Assembly: GCA_963715055.1 (NCBI GenBank)
Contig: CAVQRB010000018.1
Location: 124,001-188,000, forward strand
Direction: 5' to 3'
Source: CAVQRB01 sp963715055
GTDB lineage: Bacteria > Pseudomonadota > Alphaproteobacteria > Rhodobacterales > Rhodobacteraceae
DNA: 64,000 nucleotides
Part shown: positions 17,049 through 25,605 of the stretch, in pieces
Layout: the number at the start of each line of letters is the position of its first letter
Numbering within the stretch: the stretch's first letter is position 1
Translations under genes and position numbers: made by a program
Notes under the pieces: model-generated
Database searches by the model: none
Told to the model about the DNA's origin: nothing
What the model saw: the letters and a program-made list of their open reading frames with translations, nothing else

Positions 17049-17477
17049 ATGCCTGTATTCCTTCAGATCGCCTTGGGAAGCACGACGCTGCTCATCTGCG
17101 CCATGCTGCATATCTTCATCATCTCCGGCATGATTTCGCATGTGAAATCGCATCACTACCTGCGCACACGCCCTTCGAACCTGCGGCGCATGGGGCTGGT
17201 TGCAGCGCTTTTTCTGGTTTCGCTGATCTCCCATACGATCCATGTCTACATCCACGCCTACTTGATCTGGGCCGTTGGCGCGTTGGAAGGTTATGAACAG
17301 CCGATCTACTTCGCACTTGTGACCTATACGACCGTAGGTTACGGCGACGTGGTGCTGTCACCCGATTTCCGTATCCTCGGCGGCATGATCTCCGTGACAG
17401 GCATCCTGATGTTCGGCATGACGACGGCCTTTCTCGTGGGTCTTTTCAACCGGGTGCTGGGCGAGCGCGAAATCTGA
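17049..17477 (+). CDS. small potassium-channel-like protein (ion channel pore domain)
   Basis: A 142-residue membrane protein. The pore loop contains YTTVGYGDVVLSP, the canonical K+ selectivity filter TVGYGD, and the final hydrophobic helix follows (GMISVTGILMFGMTTAFLVG). An N-terminal helix, a basic cytoplasmic stretch and a His-containing helix (HTIHVYIHAY) come first. There is no RCK or cyclic-nucleotide domain, so gating is not evident. Assembly as a tetramer is inferred from the family. Confidence 0.87.
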   Translation: MPVFLQIALGSTTLLICAMLHIFIISGMISHVKSHHYLRTRPSNLRRMGLVAALFLVSLISHTIHVYIHAYLIWAVGALEGYEQPIYFALVTYTTVGYGDVVLSPDFRILGGMISVTGILMFGMTTAFLVGLFNRVLGEREI

Positions 17478-17669
17478 TCTCGAGTGTCGCCGGTCTGCAA
17501 CCGCATGGCAGGCGCGCCATGACGGCACTGTTTCATCCCGCTCTGTCCGTTCGAAACAACGGCTTCGACCGCCTTCGGGGCGCGCGCGCGCGACGCACAC
17601 AGCGTCGCGTTTCGCTTTCCATCGGACGCGACTTACTGTAAGGGCCGTCTATCTGAAAGCCGGCGCCCG

Positions 17670-17740
17670 GACCTCAGCGCCTGACAAAGAAGATACCGAG
17701 GTCAGGGGGAATTCGCCCCCTATGCAAAGGCCCGCGGGCC
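17670..17740 (+). promoter_or_regulatory. structured 5' leader of pnp
   Basis: Three stem candidates lie directly upstream of pnp: GACCTC/GAGGTC (17670-17675 with 17698-17703), GGGGG/CCCCC (17705-17709 with 17716-17720) and the palindrome GGCCCGCGGGCC (17729-17740). The ribosome site AGGAA follows them. E. coli pnp is autoregulated through a leader hairpin cut by RNase III; a similar control is plausible here but inferred. Confidence 0.5.
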
Positions 17741-17756
17741 AACACAGGAAACGTAG

Positions 17757-19889
17757 ATGTTTAACGTAACGACAAAATCGATGCAGTGGGGCGAGGAAAC
17801 GCTCACACTGGAGACAGGAAAGATCGCCCGTCAGGCCGACGGGTCGGTGATCGCAACGCTGGGCGAGACCAGCGTCATGGCGAACGTCACCTTTGCCAAA
17901 GCGGCAAAACCGGGCCAGGATTTCTTCCCCCTGACCGTGCACTACCAGGAAAAATACTACGCTGCCGGCAAGGTGCCGGGCGGCTTCTTCAAGCGCGAGG
18001 CGCGCCCGACGGAAAAGGAAACCCTGACCGCCCGGCTGATCGACCGTCCGATCCGCCCGCTCTTCGTCCCCGGCTTCAAGAACGAAGTGCTGGTGATGTG
18101 CACCGTGCTCAGCCATGACCTCGTCAACGATCCCGATATCGTGGCGATGATCGCGGCTTCGGCGGCGCTGACGATCTCCGGCGCGCCCTTCATGGGTCCG
18201 ATCGCGGGCTGCCGCGTTGGCTTCGAAGATGGTGAGTACATTCTCAACCCGACCGTCGACGACATGCAGAATCTGCGCATGAATCCCGAGCAACGCCTCG
18301 ACCTGGTGGTTGCCGGGACCAAGGATGCCGTCATGATGGTGGAATCCGAGGCTTACGAGCTCTCCGAAGCGGAGATGCTCGGTGCCGTGAAATTCGCGCA
18401 TGAAAGCATCCAGCCGGTGATCGACCTGATCATCGACCTTGCTGAAGACGCGGCGAAAGAGCCCTTCGATTTCCAGCCCGCCGACTATTCGGAGCTCTCC
18501 TCTGCGGTCAAGGCGGCCGGCGAGACCGAGATGCGCGCGGCCTTCGCGATCTCCGACAAACAGGAACGCACCACGGCCGTTGCCAAGGCGCGTGACGCGA
18601 TCATGCAGGCGCTGAGCGACGCACACAAGGAAGATCCGAACCTCGGCTCCGCGCTGAAGGGTCTCGAAGCCTCGATCCTGCGCGGCGACGTGGTCAAGAC
18701 CGGCAAGCGGATCGACGGTCGCAAGACCGATGAAATCCGCGAGATCGTCTGCCAGACGGGCCTTCTGCCGCGCACCCACGGTTCGGCGCTATTCACCCGC
18801 GGTGAGACGCAGGGGCTTGTAGTCACGACGCTGGGCACCGGCGATGATGAGCAGTTCATCGACGCGCTGCACGGCAACTTCAAGTCCAACTTCCTTCTGC
18901 ACTACAACTTCCCCCCCTACTCGGTCGGTGAAGCGGGTCGCGTGGGCCCTCCGGGTCGCCGCGAAATCGGTCACGGCAAACTGGCGTGGCGCGCGTTGCA
19001 GGCGGTACTGCCGGCGCCGACGGACTTCCCCTACACGGTCCGCGTAGTCTCCGAGATCACGGAATCGAACGGTTCCTCCTCGATGGCCTCGGTCTGCGGC
19101 GGTTCCCTGTCGATGATGGACGCGGGCGTGCCGCTGAAATCGGCGGTCGCGGGCGTCGCCATGGGCCTGATCCTCGAGGAAGACGGCTCTTATGCCATCC
19201 TTTCGGATATCCTTGGTGACGAAGACCACCTCGGCGACATGGACTTCAAGGTGGCCGGGACCGAAAACGGCATCACCTCGCTGCAGATGGACATCAAGAT
19301 CGCCGGCATCACGCCCGAGATCATGGAAAAAGCGCTCGAGCAGGCGAAAGCCGGCCGTCTGCACATCCTGGGCGAGATGAACAAGGCGCTCACAGGCGCT
19401 GCGGACTTCTCGATCCACGCGCCGCGCATCGAGACCATGCAGATCCCGACCGACAAGATCCGCGAAGTGATCGGCTCGGGCGGCAAGGTGATCAGAGAAA
19501 TCGTCGAGGTTTCCGGTGCCAAGGTCGACATCAATGACGAAGGCATCATCAAGATCGCATCGCCCAACGGCGAGTCGATCAAGAAGGCCTACGACATGAT
19601 CTGGTCCATCGTGGCCGAGCCGGAGGAAGGTCAGGTCTACACCGGAACCGTGGTGAAGATCGTCGATTTCGGCGCTTTCGTGAACTTCTTCGGCAAGCGT
19701 GACGGGCTGGTCCATGTGTCCCAGATTGAAAACCGCCGCCTGAACCATCCTTCGGATGTGCTGAAGGAAGGTCAGGAAGTGAAAGTCAAGCTTCTGGGCT
19801 TCGACGATCGCGGCAAGGTCCGCCTGTCGATGAAGGTCGTCGACCAGGAAACCGGTGAAGAGATCAAGAAAGAGGAAGCGGCGGAGTAA
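17757..19889 (+). CDS. pnp: polyribonucleotide nucleotidyltransferase (PNPase)
   Basis: A 710-residue 3'-to-5' phosphorolytic exoribonuclease of the RNA decay machinery. Two RNase PH domains flank an alpha-helical domain; the second carries FPYTVRVVSEITESNGSSSM. The KH domain has the GSGGKVIREI loop near residue 575. The C-terminal S1 domain includes GTVVKIVDFGAFVNFFG. Full family length with no visible defect. It has its own structured leader and a strong terminator. Confidence 0.98.
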   Translation: MFNVTTKSMQWGEETLTLETGKIARQADGSVIATLGETSVMANVTFAKAAKPGQDFFPLTVHYQEKYYAAGKVPGGFFKREARPTEKETLTARLIDRPIRPLFVPGFKNEVLVMCTVLSHDLVNDPDIVAMIAASAALTISGAPFMGPIAGCRVGFEDGEYILNPTVDDMQNLRMNPEQRLDLVVAGTKDAVMMVESEAYELSEAEMLGAVKFAHESIQPVIDLIIDLAEDAAKEPFDFQPADYSELSSAVKAAGETEMRAAFAISDKQERTTAVAKARDAIMQALSDAHKEDPNLGSALKGLEASILRGDVVKTGKRIDGRKTDEIREIVCQTGLLPRTHGSALFTRGETQGLVVTTLGTGDDEQFIDALHGNFKSNFLLHYNFPPYSVGEAGRVGPPGRREIGHGKLAWRALQAVLPAPTDFPYTVRVVSEITESNGSSSMASVCGGSLSMMDAGVPLKSAVAGVAMGLILEEDGSYAILSDILGDEDHLGDMDFKVAGTENGITSLQMDIKIAGITPEIMEKALEQAKAGRLHILGEMNKALTGAADFSIHAPRIETMQIPTDKIREVIGSGGKVIREIVEVSGAKVDINDEGIIKIASPNGESIKKAYDMIWSIVAEPEEGQVYTGTVVKIVDFGAFVNFFGKRDGLVHVSQIENRRLNHPSDVLKEGQEVKVKLLGFDDRGKVRLSMKVVDQETGEEIKKEEAAE

Positions 19890-19915
19890 TCCGAGCGTCC
19901 ATCGAAAAAGGTTGA

Positions 19916-19943
19916 GAAAGCACCCCACGGGTGCTTTCTTTTT
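19916..19943 (+). terminator. intrinsic terminator of pnp
   Basis: A perfect 10-bp stem, GAAAGCACCC paired with GGGTGCTTTC (19916-19925 with 19929-19938), has a 3-nt loop and is followed by TTTTT. It lies 26 nt after the pnp stop. Confidence 0.92.
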
Positions 19944-19969
19944 GACTGACGCGCTTTTTGACTGACGCG
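19938..19969 (+). repeat. 16-bp tandem duplication at the pnp terminator tail
   Basis: CTTTTTGACTGACGCG occurs twice back to back (19938-19953 and 19954-19969). The first copy includes the T-tract of the pnp terminator, so the duplication repeats that tract without its stem. It looks like a recent slippage event at the border between the pnp unit and the surface-glycan patch. Confidence 0.85.
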
Positions 19970-20017
19970 GCACAACAGCGCGCCCCGACACATGTAAATC
20001 AGCTTTGAGAGGGCCTT

Positions 20018-20988
20018 ATGGGCGTTCATTTGCCCCCGTTCTGGAAGATCAAACGGGAACTCAAGCGGTTTCCGATCAGCGTGATGAGCAAGGCGCGCGC
20101 GAGCCTGAGTCCGCTGCACCGGATCAGGCACGACCTGACAGCCCATCGCACTGTCCGCGTGATTGACGGCGACAGGCCCGTGGCGCCAGAGGTGGCCATC
20201 TTCCTGATCTATCAACCCGGTGATTTTCTCGACTCCCTTTTTCTCACGCTGGACCATCTGATTGAAAAGGGCATGGCAGTCATTCTGGTCGCAAATCACC
20301 CGATCGATGCGGAAAAGGAGGCGTTGCTGCGACCCTATTGCTTCCGGATGATCGAACGCCCGAATATCGGCTATGACTTCGGAGGCTACCGCGAAGGAGT
20401 GCTTTACGCTCTGCGCGAAAAGCTGCTGATGGAGCGGCTGTTTCTGCTCAATGACAGCAATTGGTTTCCGATATTCGGAGACAGCGATTTGATTGACACA
20501 TCTCGCGAGCTCGGCAGCAGATTTGTATGGTTTCTTCTTGTTCAGTCCGCGTCCTCCGAGAGCGCCACATACCAGCAGTTACTTCTATCGCTTCGGGAAA
20601 AAACTGCTCTATTCGATCAGCACTTCGCCGCTTCTGGAAGAAAATGCCTCTGATCAACGAAAAACGCCTCGTGGTCCGCCAGCATGAGTTCGGTTGAGCC
20701 GGACTGTCCCGAACATGGACTTCGACTTGGAAGCTACTACAAGGCAACGATCTCTGTCGCCAAGGCAATGGCCAATTATCCCCGAACGATGAATGAAGTT
20801 CTGGAATTCGTTACCTCCAAACGCAAAACGATTAAAATCAACAAGCGCGATGCGGAGCTCGCAGCGGCAGATTGACGGAGGATCTGTCCGATAGGGCCAA
20901 AGTCGAGCAACAACTGCCGAATTGCTGGAAGAAGGAATTTCTATTTTCAACTATCGGGAATCATCCGATTGTAATGTTCGCGACCTGA
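20018..20988 (+). pseudogene. decayed rhamnan-synthesis (RgpF-like) gene
   Basis: The first frame encodes about 170 residues (FLIYQPGDFLDSLFLTLDHL; ERPNIGYDFGGYREG; LFLLNDSNWFPIFG), which resemble RgpF-type polysaccharide proteins. The match then moves between frames: YFYRFGKKLLYS near 20570-20610, RFWKKMPLINEKRLVVRQHE near 20625-20690, then further fragments up to an LFSTIGNHPIV-like piece ending at 20988. At least two or three frame changes and internal stops are needed. Base composition becomes AT-richer toward the end. It is probably non-functional. Confidence 0.7.
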
Positions 20989-21146
20989 ACAGTCCGATTC
21001 TTGAAGAAGAATCGCGACCGAATTTGCGCTCAATGCACACGAGATTTTAGAGCGACGCGCTTGCACCGAGCGCTTGCTGCCGTCGTTGGCGGGAAATGGG
21101 CACCTGGGACGATAAGCAGCTTGGCCTCAGTTTTGCATCGGTTCAG

Positions 21147-22010
21147 TCAGCCTAGGTGTCTACGCCGCGCTTTTCGCCACCTGAGAATGGCTGGCAGACG
21201 ACCGCGAAAGCCGGCCGAAACCAGGCTCTGCTTTTTCCAGGGCTTCTTCGGACCTGTGTAGTGGATGAGCTGTGTCGCCACCGGCAAAGCCTCGCTTGCG
21301 TCGAGCCAAGGCAGCCGCGCAACCGTTGCAAGCCGCCGGCGTTGGCGGCCCCAGATGTCGTTCCAGGCCAGCGGCAGGTAATGTGTCTTACCATCGAAAA
21401 GCACGTTGAGCCGATCCTGATCCATGAACCGGTAGTTATTGACCATCGAGAAATCTGTCATCGCCCGGCATAGTGCCCGATCTGCGCTGATCCCGTCACA
21501 GTCAAACAGCAAGAGACCGGAGTTGAAGTAGCCCGATACATCGTCGTGCCCCAGGACCTCGCGGTGATAGACCAGTTTCTCGGGTCTTTCGCTGCCCTGT
21601 TTCAATTGATCCAGAACATAGAAGTCGCGCACCGCACCTACCAGTGCCCCCCTCAGATCGACATCGAACACCGTAGCCACATCCGCCAGAACCAGCATGT
21701 CGCAGTCGAGATAGAGCACGCGCCCCTTGATCCGTTGCGGCAAGAACATCCGGGCCATGGCGACCAGCGGAATGTCCACGTTCGCCTGGCGTGCCGCGCC
21801 GAACCAACTGTCCTCTATCTCGTGGAAGGTAAGGGGGCAGCTCGCTTCGGCGCAGAAACTCTCGATCTGCGCACGTTGCCGGGCTGGCAGACGATACACC
21901 ATGAGGTGCAAGTTGACCTTTCTCGACGTCGACTCCAGCACCGATCCAATGGTCACCAGCGCCAACTCGACCATATTGCTATCGGTTGCGAGGGCGATCT
22001 GGAGTGTCAT
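21147..22010 (-). CDS. glycosyltransferase family 8 protein
   Basis: A 287-residue retaining glycosyltransferase of the GT-A fold. The metal/nucleotide-sugar DxD motif is in YLDCDMLVL near residue 100. Other family marks are YFNSGLLLFD, the YRFMDQDRLN block and HYTGPKKPWK near the end. It overlaps the upstream capsule-type gene by 4 nt, so both are probably made together. Donor and acceptor are unknown; a surface glycan is likely from context. Confidence 0.88.
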   Translation of the reverse strand: MTLQIALATDSNMVELALVTIGSVLESTSRKVNLHLMVYRLPARQRAQIESFCAEASCPLTFHEIEDSWFGAARQANVDIPLVAMARMFLPQRIKGRVLYLDCDMLVLADVATVFDVDLRGALVGAVRDFYVLDQLKQGSERPEKLVYHREVLGHDDVSGYFNSGLLLFDCDGISADRALCRAMTDFSMVNNYRFMDQDRLNVLFDGKTHYLPLAWNDIWGRQRRRLATVARLPWLDASEALPVATQLIHYTGPKKPWKKQSLVSAGFRGRLPAILRWRKARRRHLG

Positions 22011-23224
22011 GCGCCGGTCCCGCGCGTGACAGCCGTAGGCGGGCAGCGGGAGGCGATCTCATCGCCAAGGTGTTCCGGGGGCGCGTCATAGGTCCCGCGG
22101 ATGAGATAGCGGTTCCACAGATACCCGATGAACTGGCGGCGCAAACGGTCATCCGGCTGCCAATCCCGCGACCGGACGACGGCTTGCACCAACGCATCCG
22201 GGGCCGCGGCATGCAGGACGAGACCCTCGACATTGTAGCACGCATTCCCGAGTGTGATCACCGGACGCTCCAGCAGCAGCGCTTCGATACCAACGGTCGA
22301 ATTCAGCGTGATCACCGCGCGCGATTGTTGGATCAACTCGGAGGTCACATTGCCATTTGCGTAGATCACCCGCGGATGCGACCGACGCCCGATCACCGAG
22401 CGTTTGAAACTCGGATGCTCCTTGATGACGAAGGTCTCATCCGGGCAGGCATCGGCCAGATCGCAGATCGCGTCCTGAAACATCTCCATGTCGCGGATCC
22501 AGGGCGAATGCAGCGTCACCTGCATGTCCGATGGCACCTGGAACGGCACGAAGACGAACCCCGGCGCCAGCGAAACAGGCTCGAACCGGCCCTTCGAGGG
22601 GCGGTTGTTGACCAGTTCCGGCAGACCTTCGGCGGTGAAATCGTCTTGTGTTTCAAGATAGAACGCGGGATCGCGCGGCACCGAATTGGCGGCGTTGAGC
22701 CCAACCGGGTCGATCTGCAAGGTCTTTGGAAAGAAGCCGCCCTCCACGAACACACGACGCCGATGGCTCGAAACATCCGCCAGAACGAACTCGGGGTAGT
22801 TCGATCCGTTGTAGACGATGGTGATGTCAGGGTTCTCCGCCGCGAGCAGATCTTGGAGGAAAGGGCGCAGGACTGCGGCTTCCGCCGATTTGACCCAGCG
22901 GTAGAAGCCGGAGATGACGCGATTCCCGAAAAGCCAGGGCAGGCGGATCCGTTTGCGTGCGACATTGCCTTCGACAAGAGACTTGAGAGATTTCGGCTGA
23001 ACAATCAGCCCCTTGAGCGCAATCCCCATGGCCGGCCCCCAGCCGCGCAAGCGTGCAAGGCCAGAGAAGGCGGTGAAATAGCTGGTGCTCACCCTTTTCA
23101 CCTCGCCGAGCCTTGCCGCGTCGAAGTTCCGGATCACGCCCGTATCGAGTTTCAGGAAATTCATGTGCTTCCAGATCGCCTCCCGCGCCATCGTCCTTTG
23201 GACGGCGGCGCGGGACAGGTTCAT
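22007..23224 (-). CDS. capsule polysaccharide synthesis-type protein (PF05159-like, KpsC/KpsS relatives)
   Basis: A 405-residue protein. The C-terminal half carries VFVPFQVPSDMQVTLHSPWI, FVIKEHPSFKRS and NSTVGIEALLLERPVITLGN, the pattern of capsule-synthesis proteins whose studied members are Kdo transferases. The annotated start overlaps the peroxiredoxin stop by 4 nt; internal ATGs at 23191 and 23164 are possible alternatives. It is coupled at its 3' end to the GT8 gene. The product glycan is unknown. Confidence 0.82.
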   Translation of the reverse strand: MNLSRAAVQRTMAREAIWKHMNFLKLDTGVIRNFDAARLGEVKRVSTSYFTAFSGLARLRGWGPAMGIALKGLIVQPKSLKSLVEGNVARKRIRLPWLFGNRVISGFYRWVKSAEAAVLRPFLQDLLAAENPDITIVYNGSNYPEFVLADVSSHRRRVFVEGGFFPKTLQIDPVGLNAANSVPRDPAFYLETQDDFTAEGLPELVNNRPSKGRFEPVSLAPGFVFVPFQVPSDMQVTLHSPWIRDMEMFQDAICDLADACPDETFVIKEHPSFKRSVIGRRSHPRVIYANGNVTSELIQQSRAVITLNSTVGIEALLLERPVITLGNACYNVEGLVLHAAAPDALVQAVVRSRDWQPDDRLRRQFIGYLWNRYLIRGTYDAPPEHLGDEIASRCPPTAVTRGTGA

Positions 23225-23874
23225 TTCGGGGCTTTGGTCGTCCGCAGATAGGGCAGAACCTTGGTGAATTCGCCGAACTTGGCTTTGGCATCGGCATCCG
23301 ACACGCTGGCCGGAATGATGACGTCATCTCCGACGTTCCAGTTCGCCGGGGTGGCGACACCCTTGCCCGTGGACATCTGCAACCCGTCCAGCGCGCGCAG
23401 CACTTCCGCGAAGTTGCGCCCTACCGTCATCGGGTAAGTCATCGACAGCTTCAGTTTCTTGTCGGGCCCGATGATGAACACCGAGCGCACCGTAGCACTG
23501 TCGTTGGGGGTGCGCCCGTCCGGCATATAGGCCTCGGCGGGCAGCATGTCGAAGGCCTTGGACACGGCCAGCCCCTCGTCGGCGATGATCGGGAAACCCG
23601 CCTTGGCCCCGCCGAAGGTCTCGATGTCGCCCTTCCACTTCTTGTGGTCCTCGACGCCATCGACGGAAACGCCGATCACCTTGGTGCCGCGCTTGGCCCA
23701 TTCATCGGCAAGCTGCGCCACGGCACCGAACTCCGTGGTGCAGACGGGGGTGAAGTCCTTCGGATGCGAGAAAAGGATTGCCCAGGAATCGCCGATCCAG
23801 TCGTGGAACTGGATCGGTCCCTGGTCGGTTTCGGCCAGAAAGTCAGGAACGGTGTCGTTGATGCGCAAACCCAT
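23221..23874 (-). CDS. peroxiredoxin, 1-Cys (Prx6) type
   Basis: A 217-residue thiol peroxidase. The peroxidatic Cys is in SHPKDFTPVCTTEFG near residue 45, and PANWNVGDDVIIPASVSD is the Prx6-type C-terminal region. There is no second conserved Cys, consistent with a 1-Cys enzyme that removes H2O2 or organic peroxides. GGAGGA lies just upstream of ATG 23874. The stop overlaps the capsule-type gene start, an unusual pairing of oxidative-stress and glycan genes. Confidence 0.94.
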   Translation of the reverse strand: MGLRINDTVPDFLAETDQGPIQFHDWIGDSWAILFSHPKDFTPVCTTEFGAVAQLADEWAKRGTKVIGVSVDGVEDHKKWKGDIETFGGAKAGFPIIADEGLAVSKAFDMLPAEAYMPDGRTPNDSATVRSVFIIGPDKKLKLSMTYPMTVGRNFAEVLRALDGLQMSTGKGVATPANWNVGDDVIIPASVSDADAKAKFGEFTKVLPYLRTTKAPK

Positions 23875-24039
23875 GGTATCCTCCGGTGGCATGATCAAGG
23901 TGACTCGGCTGCCAACCTAATCCTTAACCCCGCGTCTTTCATCCCCTTCTCTTGACGCTCGCCAAGAAAGGTTGGAAGAGTGCCGCCGCTGTCCCTGCCC
24001 AGACGCGGCAGGTTGGACCCCTCATCAAGGAGACTTCCC

Positions 24040-25467
24040 ATGCTGGAAAAACGCGATTTCTACATCAACGGCCGTTGGGTCGCGCCGGCGAAGCCAAACG
24101 ATTACGCGGTCATCGACCCCTCTACCGAGGAGCAATGCGCGGTCATTTCGCTGGGGGACAAGGCTGATACCGATGCCGCCGTAGCGGCTGCCAAGGCGGC
24201 TTTCGACAGCTGGTCCCAGACCAGCAAGGCTGAGCGCACCAAGCTGCTGAAGCGCCTGCTCGAAGTTTACAACGACCGCGCGGAAGAGATGGCACAGGCC
24301 ATGTCCATGGAGATGGGCGCCCCCATCGAGATGTCGCGCACCTCGCAGGTCGGCGCCGGCAGTTGGCACCTCGAAGGGTTTCTCGAGGCCTTCGAGAACT
24401 TCAGCTTCGAGAGCGATTTCACTGCTACCGAGAAGACCCTGCGCGAGCCGATCGGCGTCTGTGCGCTGATCACGCCCTGGAACTGGCCGATGAACCAGAT
24501 CATCCTGAAGGCAGTGCCCGCAATGGCCACCGGTTGCACCGCCATCCTGAAGCCTTCCGAAATCGCCCCGCTGTCAGGACTTCTCTTTGCGGAGTATGTG
24601 GATCAGGCGGGCTTCCCTGCCGGTGTCTTCAACCTCGTCAACGGCGACGGCGCCGGTGTCGGCAGCCAGCTTTCCCAGCATCCGGACGTGGATATGGTCA
24701 GCTTCACCGGCTCGACCCGCGCGGGCATCGCCATCTCCAAGGCCGCCGCCGAGACGCTGAAACGGGTCAGCCTCGAGCTGGGCGGCAAGGGCGCCAACAT
24801 CATTTTCGAGGACGCGCACCCCAAGGCCGCGAAGATGGGCGCCGTGCGCTGCTTCCGCAATACCGGACAGTCCTGCAACGCGCCGACGCGGATGCTGGTG
24901 CACAAGTCGCGCTATGACGAGGCGGTGGAAATGGCCGCCGAAGTGGCCCGCACCACCCATGTCGGCCCCGCCTCCGAGCCCGGCCAGCACATCGGTCCGG
25001 TCGTCTCCGAGGCGCAGTTCAACAAGATCCAGAAGCTGATCGAAATAGGTATGGGCGAAGCGCGTCTGGTCGCAGGCGGCCTTGGCCGGCCCGACGGGTT
25101 GAACCGCGGCTACTTCGTGAAACCTACGGTCTTTGCAGATGTGAACAACCAGATGACCATCGCCCGCGAGGAAGTCTTCGGCCCGGTTCTGGCGATCATG
25201 CCCTTCGAGACCGAGGAAGAAGCCATCGCCATCGCCAATGACACGCCTTACGGCCTGACCAACTACATTCAGACCGAGGACACGGAGAAACGCCGCCGAG
25301 TGGCGCGTCGTCTGCGCTCGGGCATGGTGGAGACCAACGGCCAGGGCTTCGCCAAGGGCTCGCCTTTCGGTGGCTACAAGCAGTCGGGCAATGGCCGCGA
25401 GGGCGGCATCTTCGGCCTCGAGGAATTCCTCGAAGTGAAGGCGGTCTCCGGTTGGGCAGCAGAGTAA
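24040..25467 (+). CDS. NAD(P)-dependent aldehyde dehydrogenase
   Basis: A 475-residue enzyme of normal length. Visible motifs are ITPWNWPMNQIILK (cofactor region), FTGSTRAG, the catalytic Glu in LELGGKGANIIF, the catalytic Cys in FRNTGQSCNAPTRM, and EEVFGPVLAIM. AAGGAG lies upstream of ATG 24040. It is related to broad-specificity ALDHs; no substrate can be assigned from the neighbours, a peroxiredoxin on one side and a LysE exporter on the other. Confidence 0.93.
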   Translation: MLEKRDFYINGRWVAPAKPNDYAVIDPSTEEQCAVISLGDKADTDAAVAAAKAAFDSWSQTSKAERTKLLKRLLEVYNDRAEEMAQAMSMEMGAPIEMSRTSQVGAGSWHLEGFLEAFENFSFESDFTATEKTLREPIGVCALITPWNWPMNQIILKAVPAMATGCTAILKPSEIAPLSGLLFAEYVDQAGFPAGVFNLVNGDGAGVGSQLSQHPDVDMVSFTGSTRAGIAISKAAAETLKRVSLELGGKGANIIFEDAHPKAAKMGAVRCFRNTGQSCNAPTRMLVHKSRYDEAVEMAAEVARTTHVGPASEPGQHIGPVVSEAQFNKIQKLIEIGMGEARLVAGGLGRPDGLNRGYFVKPTVFADVNNQMTIAREEVFGPVLAIMPFETEEEAIAIANDTPYGLTNYIQTEDTEKRRRVARRLRSGMVETNGQGFAKGSPFGGYKQSGNGREGGIFGLEEFLEVKAVSGWAAE

Positions 25468-25480
25468 CCGCGTGAAATCG

Positions 25481-25508
25481 ACCGGCCCGCAGGTTCAAGC
25501 GGGTCGGT
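25481..25508 (+). terminator. hairpin downstream of the aldehyde dehydrogenase gene (weak terminator candidate)
   Basis: ACCGGCCCGC (25481-25490) can pair with GCGGGTCGGT (25499-25508) over 10 positions, including G-U pairs, with an 8-nt loop. There is no clear T-run afterwards, so Rho-independent termination is uncertain. Confidence 0.4.
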
Positions 25509-25529
25509 TCTCGCACAAATTTCCATCAT

Positions 25530-25591
25530 TGTGACGCAGTTCACAGCAGAATTGAAACGGATGCGTTAGCCAAGGGGTATATTGACATACC
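25530..25591 (+). promoter_or_regulatory. two palindromes upstream of the LysE gene: CRP-like site and GGTAT/ATACC repeat
   Basis: TGTGA-N6-TCACA at 25530-25545 matches the classic CRP-type consensus exactly. A second inverted repeat, GGTAT-ATTGAC-ATACC, lies at 25576-25591, 14 nt before the GTG start of the exporter gene. Together they look like a regulated promoter region. Which protein binds is unknown; CRP/FNR-family regulators are common in this group. Confidence 0.5.
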
Positions 25592-25605
25592 GATTGGCCT
25601 GACCC

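Noticed and set aside
18789..19991. 400-codon minus-strand frame opposite pnp
   Set aside because: Antisense to the S1, KH and RNase PH domains of pnp, with no motif of its own.
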